The notes under the pieces: model-generated
Told to the model about the DNA's origin: nothing
The model's database searches: none
Seen by the model: the letters and a program-made list of their open reading frames with translations, nothing else
Made by a program: the position numbers and the translations under genes
Shown: positions 45,736 to 55,371 of the stretch, in pieces
Layout: each line of letters starts with the position of its first letter
Position numbering within the stretch: the stretch's first letter is position 1
NCBI GenBank assembly: GCA_963969495.1
Contig: OZ018322.1
Coordinates: forward strand, 157,944,848 to 158,008,847
Direction of reading: 5' to 3'
From: Ceratothoa steindachneri
Lineage: Eukaryota; Arthropoda; Malacostraca; Isopoda; Cymothoidae
Length of the DNA stretch: 64,000 nt

Positions 45736-48320
45736 CTAGCTCGGAGGAGCCGCGGGGGACTTCCTTAAGCAGAAGACCCTCACGGGAATGGCCGTGCGCT
45801 TCCTTGGTGCAAAGCCCCGGGCGCTGTTAGCCGGACAAACCGCTGAAAGCGCTGTCGCGTTCGAGGACTTATTGGTGGAGGTTGGGCTCGCCATGCGAGT
45901 CTTTTCCTCCCTTTCCCTCGAAACCTTAGGTAGGCGTTGCGGCTTCAGAGGCGAGGAGCCCTCTTTTTTAGAAACTACTGGCTCCAAGCCACTCGATCTA
46001 CCTCGGAGCGTAGGCGAAGGAGCCGAAGCTCCTTTGTTGCTGTCCTCCTTTCGGGGGACAGCTTTAGGAACCCCGGAAGATGGCCTAGCGACCAACCTTA
46101 TAGGTGTTGCCTCCTGTGAGTCTAACGACTCGGTGGAGGCACGTGGCCGTTTCTCCTCACGGGAAACGGTCACGCTGGGGGAAGAGGGGGGAGCCCTGGT
46201 TTTAGCCGGGGATGGATATGAACTCATTTTGACCCCAGCTTTACCAGGGGAGCGCCCGGGTTGGGTAGAATCCGCAGAAGGGCTCCGAATGGGCTAGGAA
46301 ACAACCGTGCTCGTTGGCGTGAATGGGCCAGGAGCAAAGGGTTCCTTTCTTACTATTGAGGCATATGACGTCCCAGGCAGAGCCGGGCTCGCCAGGACCA
46401 AGTCCTTAGCCTCGTGGAATGAGAGTCGATCCTGGGCCTGAAAGGCCAGGATTTCATTTCATTCTTTAAGCATCCACATTGCTTAAAGAAGCAGGGTTCG
46501 GCTCTCCGCAATTGACACACTTGGCCACACACGATTTGGACTTATCGTGTGCGCCCTTGGAGCAATTTACACATACTTCGGGTGACCCCTACTTTGCACG
46601 TCTACATGAGCGATTCCTATGGCCGAAGCGGTGACAGTAATAGCACCGCCATGGCAGTGGCACGAATGCCTTCACGCGGTAGCGGTACCAACCGGCACGC
46701 ACCGACTCTGGAAGATTGTCACATTCAGACGTGACGAAGAGTGTAGGGGTGGGTCTCGAGGCCCCTTCCTGTTTTCTCATCACACGTTCGACCTTGACCG
46801 CTCCACGGTCGGCCAGCTCTCGGGTGATGTCCTCAATGGAGTAGTCAACGTGTTCCCTCGCATAAACTACTCTTTTCACAAAGTTCATGGTAGAGTGCGG
46901 AGTCACACTCACAGGGATGCCATGAAATGTTCCGAAAAACACTTATCTTGGCTGCCTCGGCCGGATTCGCCGCATTCGCCAGAAGGCTACCCGTCCAAGC
47001 AACGGAAAACCTTCGGCTCTCTACAAATTACACTAGCTAATCCTCTTCTCTAAATGATCATGTTGCCCTTGGACAACATGGTGACATCAGTAGGGCGAAT
47101 AACGAGGAAGCCCTTAATGCCAGCGGGCTCGAAAATGACAGGTAATCTCTGAATCAGAAGCCCCGATGTCATCAAGGCTCCGCCCTGTGCACTTTTGGTC
47201 TTAGTCAGGGGCTTCGCAACCAGGGGGGCAGAGGGGCCGGATGTGCTGATCTTGGCTTGGTCGCTTGCCGAAGTGGCAGCAGACCTACGCTTCCCCACAG
47301 CCCCAGCGGATGGAGAGGAGCACCGAGTCTTTTTAGTCTTTTTGGTCTTAGTCTTTTTCTTTTTTGGAGAGGAAGGCGGGGAATGAACCCGCTTCTCACC
47401 AGCGCCAGTAGAAGCCCCTAGGCCAGATGGACCAGCCTCAGCCAGGTCCTTCTTCGAAATGGAGAAGGTCCTGGCGGTTGCAGGGGCACCATCCGGAGGA
47501 GATCCCTCCCCTCCTTGTACTGCCTCGCAGCCCTCAACCGTTAGAGGAGGACCTCGAATAGGGGCGGATTCTATTTCAGTATTTGGTGCCAAGCCCGGAT
47601 TCCCCTCCATGGAAGGCCCTATCATCTGAGGCTGTGTTTTTTCAAGGACCATGCCTATCACAGGAGGGGCTTCCAGCTGGCCATTCCCTCCCAGGACATC
47701 GCGGGTCCCCTTAGCAGTGTCGCCAGTCTTGTGTGGGGAGGCACAGGCCTTGACCCCGGCAAGGTTCAAAATTCTTGCCAGCAGGTCTTTTGAGGGAAGT
47801 GACCGAAGGGTCCTGGCTTCCCTCTCCCCCGTTAAGGGGGTTTTCAATACCGAGCCACTTACACGAGGGGTGGTGGCAATGGGCTGCCTGGTGGCTTTCT
47901 TGGCAATCCCCTTGGAAAGAAAAGAGGGGACTGCTGCTGGATAAAGGGAGGTGCCCAAAAGCACCATCCCTAGAGAAGGAGGTGAGGGGGAGTCCCCTAC
48001 ACCCGTAGGCGAAGTAGAGGAGTAAGGCTTTTCTTTGGTTAGAGAAATATGGAGGGTCCCCTGCGTGCGCAAGCACAGGGGGGGTGGGACCTCCTTTTTT
48101 CAGGGAAGCTGCCCGAGGGTGGCTCCGTTGATGAGCAAGGGGAAGTTGAGGGTTGTTTTTTTTTTAGGTTGTGCATCATTGGGCATGGTGACCCTAAATT
48201 TTCTGCAACGCAATAGCTCATCACCTCTTGCAGTTGCCCGTACTGCAAGAGGTGCTTACATGCCTGACAGAGCCAGGCGCCGCCATTTTGAACCACCCCT
48301 CCCGCCTGGTTGCCTGGCAA
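45736..48320 (-). pseudogene. LINE ORF1 (gag-like) with CCHC knuckles
   Basis: Probable start Met at 48,320, followed by a Cys-rich segment (WLCQACKHLLQYGQLQEV). A frameshift near 48,050 leads to a 340-codon low-complexity frame (48,072-47,050) with a PKKKKTKTKKTKKTR basic run, probably nuclear-localising or nucleic-acid-binding. Next comes the gag-like core (46,942-46,650) with CYYCHRFGHRNRSC, a clean CX2CX4HX4C knuckle, and CVNCSKGAHDKSKSC and CVNCGEPNP nearby in another frame. The tail (46,227-45,736) is Ser/Pro/Lys-rich. At least three frameshifts. The alternative start at 48,072 is less likely, because the upstream Cys-rich part looks conserved. Confidence 0.75.
48222..48254. repeat. Perfect 13-bp inverted repeat in LINE ORF1 5' region
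   Basis: CACCTCTTGCAGT and ACTGCAAGAGGTG are separated by the 7-base loop TGCCCGT. There are no mismatches, although the surrounding element is decayed. Confidence 0.9.
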
Positions 48321-48640
48321 TTCATCGGCATGGCGGCTCCACCTTGAACACGGCGTGATATTGATAAAATGTGAAGAGGAGAGGAAAAGGGATGTGACAA
48401 AGGTATGGGTGGGGCTGAAGCAGGTTGCTAAAAACCAGCCACCCCAGACCGGAGTTCAGGGGTTAAGGAACATTGTCCCCTCCCCCCTCAGCCCCGATCC
48501 GGGATGGTTGGCTGAGAGGAAGGTCAGCATCTACCCTGTGAAATTAGAGGCTGACCAGAGAAAGTTGTGGGAGAGGTTCTATGAAAAGCGACGAGGTAGG
48601 AGAGAAATACAGGCTATCTGAGGGAAGGAAGAGAGGCTAG

Positions 48641-49095
48641 AATAAAAGAGAAATATAAATTTGCATTGATGCCAAGGAGGCTCAATTTCGTCTACAATTA
48701 TATTGTAAGTTGGAAATTCTGTTTAAATAAATATAAATTTCTTAGATACAGTAATTTAAATCAATATATTGTAATATAATTTAAAATTACAGTAAAAATT
48801 AACTATATCATTAAAAATAAATTAATGATTGATTTATAATCTATATTCAAAATAATTTATATTCTTATAGTTTGTTACTTCATCCTATTTAACCTCTGGC
48901 TCTGGAAATAGTCTAAGAATGACCATTTTTATAGTAGGCCAATCCCGCTACATTAAAGCTGAGGCATTGGGTTGTATGTATAAAACAAGGTCTGCTGTCC
49001 TTAGGTCGCGTGCTCTCACATATTCTCATTCATCACCTTACGATGTTCAAAACTTTCAATAAATTGCACACTAACCTGGGGAGGACATTGGCACT
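48641..49095. other. AT-rich spacer
   Basis: Nothing recognised. An AATAAATTGC sequence occurs at about 49,054, the same string that marks the junctions of the LINE array further right. Confidence 0.3.
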
Positions 49096-49098
49096 TAT

Positions 49099-49310
49099 AT
49101 CACTCGAAGGGTAATGTAAAACAAAATAAGGGGTTGAGATTTCGTTAGAATCGGCCAAATAGTTATGATGTTATTGATAAATATCTCCCCGATTAACCTT
49201 AAGAGTACATTCTCAATTATACAATTCGAAAGAGAATGTAAAACAAAAGGGTTTTAAATTTTGTTAGATTCAGCTGAATAGTTACAATTTATTATCCCCC
49301 TCCCCCCACA
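49099..49310. repeat. Imperfect tandem repeat, about 120-base unit, two copies
   Basis: Both units run from TCGAA through AATGTAAAACAAAA, TTTGTTAGA-like and AATAGTTA-like blocks to a C-rich end (ATCTCCCC, ATTATCCCC). A CCGACCGACTCACCGAC run follows at about 49,350. The style resembles interspersed arthropod repeats with a terminal GACxGAC run. The family is not identified. Confidence 0.6.
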
Positions 49311-49439
49311 CACACCAAAATAAGCAAAACAGTATCCTAATGGCCGCCCAACCGACCGACTCACCGACATAGTAAGATATAGAATTACTCATGACTAAAC
49401 TCCTACGAGACTAAAGATGTCTGGACGCATTTTAGAAAA

Positions 49440-49640
49440 TGTGGAAGAAGATTCTTCTCAATAAGTAGAGACACGTATGTTCAGCAAGAATTACGGCAAT
49501 GCTGCTTTCTTCTGAAAGAGTTTTGGCCCTCTCCCGGTGAAATTTACTGAGGGCGTATTCGAACTGACGGCGCTTATAATGCATGTAGGAATAGTGCTTC
49601 ATTCTATGAGCCGAATTTTACTCGATTGATCAACATATAA
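49440..49640 (-). mobile_element. Fragment of the I-like LINE linker
   Basis: Matches 44,703-44,890 of the large LINE: both contain GACACGTATG and a GGCGCTTATA.TGCATGTAGG-like block. On the minus strand it reads KHYSYMHYKRRQFEYALSKF. It is more diverged and truncated at both ends. Confidence 0.6.
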
Positions 49641-49669
49641 ATTGCCTCTGTGCCAAAAGGCCAAAGAAT

Positions 49670-50570
49670 ACGACTCTTCCTCTACAATCTGCGCTGTATA
49701 TATTCCGCAATCTCTCGGCAAAAAATAAAAGAAAACTTTACATGATTCTAGTACGCCCCATGAATCTTTATCCAATAATATCTACGAATACGCTAAGTAA
49801 ATCTCAAATGAAAAAGGCTAAACGAATACAAAACTGGGCCACAAGATTTATTACAAATACAAGACAGGATTATATAACAATACAAGAACTCCTTCGAAGA
49901 ACCGCAATGGAACAAGTAAATATAGTATTCCCATAGAACCGCGCAAGGAAGGTGTGGGAAAAGCTGAAATATAATACCACAAAATAAACTAAATAAAATC
50001 ACCTGATCAATAGGAAAATGAAATCCATCGAATCCAATATAAGCAAAGATTCGACGGAAGCCGTAAAATACAATGAATGATACTAACCCGATCTAAAATT
50101 AAATGAATTACAAAACACCAACGCGACTATCAAAGATATAATCATACCTAGAAGAAAAAAACCCCAGAATAGAAACAATCGAATGTGACAACCGATAATA
50201 CAAAGAAAATGAGGAAACATGAGAATAAAGAATAATAATAAAAATTTTACTGCAAGAAATGCGCCAGTAGCACAAAAAGCAAACCTAAGCAAAATTACAA
50301 AGGAAACAAACAGTCAAATGAGCAAACGAATACAAAGGCTCGAATGCTGAAAATCACAATAAATTACTCACCGAAAAGCAAAAATAAAGAAAATCGAAAG
50401 TGTTAGCCCGTCAACCAGGTACAAATCATAATCAGCCTCACCGTATCACCTTCATTTATCATCCTTTACTCATACTCTCCCCTTTAACACATTCCCACCA
50501 TACACAATAGTTTCTAAACTATCCTATCCTTCTCCCCTACATTCCTCACTTATGATACATATCTTACATC
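49670..50570 (+). mobile_element. 3' fragment of a jockey-like LINE
   Basis: Starts in the C-terminal part of ORF2: ALYIFRNLSAKNKRKLYMIL, VRPMNLYPI and RIQNWATRFITNTRQDYITI. It matches the end of ORF2 in the array at 55-61 kb (YNSLVRSMLLYPAST, ITGTQRIDRIRQSVLH). A TAA at 49,934 is followed by RARKVWEKLKY in the same frame. A long A/C-rich 3' UTR follows to about 50,570, resembling that of the 55.4-57.06 kb copy in layout (CAACCAGG/CACCAGAC then a pyrimidine-rich stretch). 5'-truncated. Confidence 0.65.
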
Positions 50571-50944
50571 TTAATTAAGTATGTCTGAAAAGCCATATTT
50601 GGTTTTTATTTTATTAGAACCCTACAATTGTTGACCCCGGAGACACATGGTTCGACCTTTAAAGGACTCAATACAGCGCCTTCAAAAGCGTTTGGTCTTA
50701 CCATCTCCTTACTACTTAACGGACTAAATGCGGCGCGTTACTAGCACGTTTGTCTGATGAGAACCTAGCGGACTAAATACGGCCTGCTAGCACCACGTTC
50801 GTTCTCTAACTTCGGCTGCATTCATAGTGCCTCGCGGCTAAATAGGACGAGCCTCAATAATGCTTGTTTGCTCTCCTTCAACTACACTTGGTGACTTCCA
50901 GTCCAGTTCCGACAGTAAGGCTGAGGCAACTACCTAAGTCACCC

Positions 50945-51640
50945 ACGATGGCATCCATCTACCTGCCTTCTGATCATCCAACGCTGGACTGTGGTTCATG
51001 CAGGCAAAATCACAATTTAATAAGGTGAAAATCTCATCCAAGATGACAAAGTTTGACTACATTGTCGTCAGAGACGTCAAGGTTTCTTCATCCTCCAGTT
51101 CGTCACCTAAGAGCACTTGAAAACCGCTTTCGTCTCAAGAACGGCCGCATTGGAAGCCGAGCCCCTAAGGCCACTCGTATCACAAGAAGAACTCGGAGAT
51201 CTGAAGCTTCTCACATTTTCTCAGTTACATGCAACAGATTCTTGGTGCGCAAGAAGCTGCCCTCGAAAAGCCTCTCTATGGCCAGCTTTTTCTAGAGAGG
51301 CTCCCTTACTCCACGTGAAAAATCTTTGACGGGATGTATTCCACAACAAGCGTGGAAAAACTAGCCAACACGGCTGATTGAATCATCCATGCCTTCGACC
51401 CTTAAGTGATTAGACTCTCTAGCCATTTGGATGAACAAATCAAACATTTGCAAGTACAAATTGAGGAGCCAGCGCACCTCGTCAAAAGTAGCCTGAAAAG
51501 GCCTTGGTCTCGTTCCTGGTCGAAATGACGTGCGAAGAAACGATCAAGCTCTTTTCTCTGTTATTACCATGCAGATTTTGGTGAAAAGACTTGGAAATGC
51601 ATTTCCACCTATCAACGCAAATCCAAAAACAAACTAGTCT
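50945..51640 (+). pseudogene. gypsy gag pseudogene
   Basis: Pieces follow the usual arthropod gypsy gag: FMQAKSQFNKVKISSKMTKF, DYIVV, LKTAFVSRTAALEAEPLRPL (shifted frame), VSQEELGDLKLL, and, in a third frame, CYYHADFGEKTWKC in place of the terminal Cys/His motif. At least four frame changes. Confidence 0.7.
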
Positions 51641-53215
51641 GCCAGTCGCTTCTAGTGCCAAACGTCCGTCTCTCGGGCTCCAAGCTGCTCTGTAGCATAG
51701 ACCCTTCAACGAAACTCACTTTTCTCATCGATACAGGTGCTGAGCTCAGCTACTTCCCTAGGCCGAATAGAAGAACTCGCCTATTTAGTACCTTTTTCAG
51801 CAAATTGAACTAATGTCCCCGTTTACAGAACACAACTGAATACACTTTCTATGGTTCTCATTGAAATTGAAAATGGGTCTTTCTCGTTACGCCGTCCGCA
51901 GCTCAATCTTAGGCGCTGATTTTCTCGGGTCCTTCAAGCTTTATTTTGATCTTAGAAAGACATCTTTTGTTGATTAGGCCCCCTCACTTCATTCTTATTC
52001 TTGAATGAGCTCAGATGAGTCTACCGCCATCTCTGCAATTATACTGTGGACTTTGTTCAAGAATTTCTTGGAAAAATTCCCTGCACTCCTTACTCCGGTG
52101 GACCAGCCAACTGAGGTTAACATAGCGTGACTAATCAAATTCCTATAGCCGGACAACCTGTGTACGCCAAAATACTACGACTTCCGCTGCCCGGTTAAAA
52201 AAAGCGGAAGGGGGGATTCCAGCAAATGGTGGATCTTGGAGACCATCAGACCTTTCAAGGGCAATTGGTCCTCAGAGCATCACGTGCTACCCAAGAAAAC
52301 ATGAGATTGGCAATCGTACAGTGAATATCGCACCCTCAATGCCATTACCATTCGTGACAGGCATACCTTTGCTCAAATAAATGATTTTACCTCTAATTTT
52401 CATAGGTGCACAATCTTATCAAAGATTGACCTGGTGAACGCTTTTCACCAGATTCCCCTGGGGCCTTCCGACTTTTGCAATACTGCCAAAATTACCCGAT
52501 TTCAGCTAGTAGAGTGGCTGTACATTATTTTCGGCCTCTGCAATGCTGCCCATCCTTCGAACGCTTCATTAACGAAGTCACTCATGGTCAATCTTTACAG
52601 CAGGTTTATCAAGGACTTACAGCTATTCTAATGCCCATCAACGACCACTGCGACCAGAGAAGAAAGGCATCAAAACTTACATTAACTAAACTGATTTTGC
52701 AAATACCGCCTTCGAAAAAGCAAAAATAGCCCTGAAGTAAGCAACCCGTTTTTATTATCTTGTTCCTGATCCTAAAAAATGTATAATGAGAGATATGTAC
52801 ATCAGAATTGGCTGTCTTCGCAGTTTTGCAGCCGAGTTGACAATTGGATCCATATTGCTTTCTTCTTGAAGAAACTTCAACCAATTGAGACTCTGTACAG
52901 TGCGTTGGGCAGAGAAGTTCACGCCTTTATATCAACATCCCCCATTTTTATCACTTCGTCGAAGAGAGGGGAGGGAATTTCACATACCAAGGATCATAAG
53001 CCTTTGATATTTCTATTCTGTTCAAATTCCACTAAGCCTTCTCCTCGTGTTCTTCGGAACATGGAACTCATACTTAAGATCACTTCTGACATAAGCCATA
53101 TCCACGGCACTAACAAAGTAGCAGTTGATTCCATTTCCAGAGTGGTCGTTGCTTCTGTTGAGCTTCATCACCTCTATCTGAAGCTTCCTCAGAAAGAAGG
53201 CAGTTACACATAACT
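51640..53215 (+). pseudogene. gypsy protease, RT and RNase H pseudogene
   Basis: The protease has SIDPSTKLTFLIDTGAELSY with an intact DTG at 51,730-51,738. RT has GQPVYAKILRLPLP, FQQMVDLGDHQTFQ, ILSKIDLVNAFHQIPLGP (first RT Asp) and FERFINEVTHG. Then about 100 residues including YxDD are missing and LYSRFIKDL follows at once. RNase H or its pseudo-domain has IGSILLSS-type, LYSALGREVHAF and DHKPLIFLFCSN blocks, and ends ISHIHGTNKVAVDSISR (52,779-53,213 is open). Stops and shifts lie elsewhere. Confidence 0.8.
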
Positions 53216-53299
53216 GAGTTCACTCATTAAGAACCCGTCTTAGCATGCCCTTCCCCTCAAATGTTTAGTTATCCTAGGTTAGGTGAAACACCTAACTCG

Positions 53300-53515
53300 A
53301 GATAAGTGTGATGTTTCGACCGACAGTGTTAAAAATTATGAACCTCCCGCTCTATGTTGGAAAGTTTTGGCAAAATTTACGGCCTCTGCCGTCCAGTCAT
53401 ATGCTTAAATCCCCGAATGTTTGCTTTGTCTTACATTTAGCGACAAAGAATAAGATCATGCGTCAGTGGGCTAGCTGTTATCCTCAGTATCAGAGGTGCA
53501 AGGTATCGCGATAGG
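53300..53515 (+). pseudogene. gypsy integrase zinc-finger remnant
   Basis: The last part reads KNKIMRQWASCYPQYQRCKV, matching the CxxCQRxKV end of the HHCC finger with the first Cys kept and the second Cys altered. The integrase core is absent. Confidence 0.5.
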
Positions 53516-53827
53516 TCTATTTGCCATCTGAAAAATATTTAACTCTGATGCTCATCACTTGATATTAAACGCTCGCTAGTAATAATTACTGACTGGGAGG
53601 GGGTATTGCCATTGTATGCATAAATATAAGTCGTATTAATGTAAATTTTTAGAGTTTACCTTTTACAAATATATTTAGTTACCCCTCAAACCTTGCTAGT
53701 TTATTCGATAAATCAACCTAATCCCTATTTATTGTATTTAGAATTCGCTTGATATTTTAAAATCTTATATTTGCATCTTATTTTATCATTAATTATTTTC
53801 ATATTTTAAATAAATAAAATAACCTAT

Positions 53828-53960
53828 GTAATATTAATAAGTCTTTTTTGTTTGTTTTTTTGTTGTTTGTTTGTTTTGTTTTTATTTTATTATTATTTGT
53901 ATTATGATTATGTATAAATGTACGCTATTGCACAATAAACCTATACAATCAAAATTTAAT
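53828..53960 (+). mobile_element. Extremely 5'-truncated LINE copy (3' UTR only)
   Basis: About 130 bases, almost identical to the 3' UTR at 55,230-55,361: T-rich run, TATTATTTGTATTATGATTA, TGTATAAATGTAC, CTATTGCAC, AATAAA at 53,934-53,939 and an A-rich tail. It is followed directly by the 5' end of the next LINE fragment. Confidence 0.85.
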
Positions 53961-55361
53961 AAATCAGCCTAGCAATCAACTCCCTCAACCCGGCAGGAAA
54001 CTGGCTGTGGCGCGACCCCGACACCCCCCACCCCGCCTACGTTCCACCACCACCATGGGACCCCCCCGCCGCACACTTCACCGCCACACAGTTGCCCGAC
54101 AGCAAAGCGAACTGCCTCACCGAGGAGCTGCGCCAGCACGCCCTCATGGCCATGTCTGAGGTCACGGAGCCAGGCAGCGCAGTGTACTTCACCGACGGCT
54201 CCGTCGACCCCGACAGCGGGAGGCCCGGCGCCGCCTTCGTCACGAGCGGCTTGACGCAAGCGTGGAGGACATCAGACCACAGCTCCACCCTCCAGACGGA
54301 GCTGGTAGCAATCCTGCACGCCCTCCAGCACGTTTTGCTCCGCCGGGAGGCCACTGTGGTGATACACACTGACTCTCGGTCGGGACTACAGGCGCTGCAG
54401 CACGCCCACGCCCACGCCTACACCCGGGACAACATCCACCTCACCACCACAATCCTGTGCACCCTGCAGGACCTGGCAGCTCAGGGCAGGCGTGTCCGGC
54501 TCCACTGGATTCCCAGCCACGTTGGCGTGCGCGGCAACGATGCTGCCGACGAGGCTGCCAAGCGAGCCGCCCACGGCCCCATCATCACCTGGACCGTGCG
54601 CCCCAGCCTGCAGCAGCTCAAGGTGCAGGTTAAACGCAGGGCCGCCCACAACGCCCACTAGCAGCACCGAGAATGGGAAGCATTCAAGAGGCAAGCGGCG
54701 TGGTATGCTGCAGCCACAGCCTATCGCCCACTGAACCCATCCTTCCAGCAGCCCAGAGCGAACGGCGTGCTGCTACAGCGTGTGAGGCTGGGCTACTCCA
54801 CGCGGGAAGAGCTGCACGCCGACTTTGTGGCAGGGAGGTGCGAACACTGCGGCGGCCGCTCCCGGCGCCCACTGGTGCACTACCTCCTCTCCTGCCCAGC
54901 CACCGCCCGCCTCAGGCCAGAGCGAGCTCCAGCCCCTGCCCCTGTAAGAGGCGCCCTTCTGAGGGCGCGAGAGGCAAGAGCCGCCCAGGTGGTCCGCCAC
55001 ACCCCAACAAACGAGCTGCTGGAGGTGCTGAGAACAGCACCCCCTCCGCGCTGATCGCCGCTCGCACCCAGCCGGGCGACAGGTGATGAAGACCGACGCC
55101 ACCCACTTGCAGCAGTCAAGAAACGCGTGGGACGCTCCACCACGTCTTACTGCACGCCAACACTGACGGGCTGCCCGCTTTGTGTAATGTGTGCATTTAT
55201 ACATGTATTTATATTATTGTATCATATTATTACTGTATTTGTCTTTTTTGTCGGTTTTTTTTTGTTATTTGTTTGTTTTGTTTTTATTTTATTATTATTT
55301 GTATTATGATTATGTATAAATGTACTCTATTGCACAATAAACCTATAAAATCAAAAAAATA
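53961..55361 (+). mobile_element. 5'-truncated LINE copy with RNase H end, youngest-looking element
   Basis: GC-rich insertion containing the 3' end of ORF2 and a 3' UTR with AATAAA at 55,336-55,341 and an A-rich tail. The 3' UTR differs from the adjacent copy at only a few positions over about 110 bases, so both inserted recently compared with the rest of the window. Confidence 0.85.
53963..55054 (+). pseudogene. LINE ORF2 C-terminus with complete RNase HI domain
   Basis: Open in one frame from 53,963 (after a TAA in the flank) to TGA at 55,052, with a single TAG at 54,659-54,661. RNase HI degrades the RNA strand of RNA-DNA hybrids. Its four acidic positions are all present: AVYFTDGSVD, TLQTELVAIL, VIHTDSRSGL and GNDAADEAAKRA, with HVGV before the last. 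The C-terminus has CEHCGGRSRRPLVHYLLSC, a CX2CX9HX4C finger-like motif common at LINE ends. The RT part is missing by 5' truncation. There is no start codon of its own, so translation is doubtful. TAG is probably a mutated Gln codon. Confidence 0.85.
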
Positions 55362-55371
55362 AATAAATTGC
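55362..55371 (+). repeat. LINE array junction repeat 1 (AATAAATTGC)
   Basis: Lies between the A-rich tail of the RNase H LINE and the start of the next LINE. The same ten bases follow that LINE's own tail at 57,060. Confidence 0.75.

Larger units (their letters stand above)
41930..48640 (-). mobile_element. Nearly full-length I-like LINE with RNase H, decayed
   Basis: A GC-rich island of about 6.7 kb in AT-rich surroundings. On the minus strand it has a 5' leader, ORF1 (48.3-45.7 kb), then ORF2 with apurinic endonuclease (45.7-45.0), linker, RT (44.2-43.0) and RNase H plus C-terminal region (43.0-42.1). A short 3' UTR follows, ending near 41.95 kb with an inverted G/C run (41,969-41,986). 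A LINE carrying RNase H after RT points to the I group. Every domain is recognisable but frames shift repeatedly. No convincing target-site duplication was found. Confidence 0.85.
50600..53605 (+). mobile_element. Ty3/gypsy retrotransposon of ordinary order, decayed
   Basis: Order gag (50.95-51.6 kb), protease (51.65-51.8), RT (52.1-52.65), RNase H (52.7-53.2), integrase finger (53.3-53.5), then a purine run GGGAGGGGG at 53,597-53,605 that may be the polypurine tract before a 3' LTR. The palm with the YxDD box and most of integrase are deleted. I could not identify a matching LTR pair. It is a different lineage from the 16-18 kb element. Confidence 0.8.

Noticed and set aside
45788..46297. 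Plus-strand 169-codon frame
   Set aside because: Antisense to the Ser/Pro-rich end of LINE ORF1. The minus strand has the recognisable domains.
50430..50640. Possible 5' LTR of the second gypsy element
   Set aside because: No sequence after the polypurine-like run at 53.6 kb matches it, so an LTR pair is not supported. The stretch fits a LINE 3' UTR better.
54773..55204. Minus-strand 143-codon frame at the RNase H LINE
   Set aside because: Antisense shadow of the well-supported plus-strand ORF2 end.
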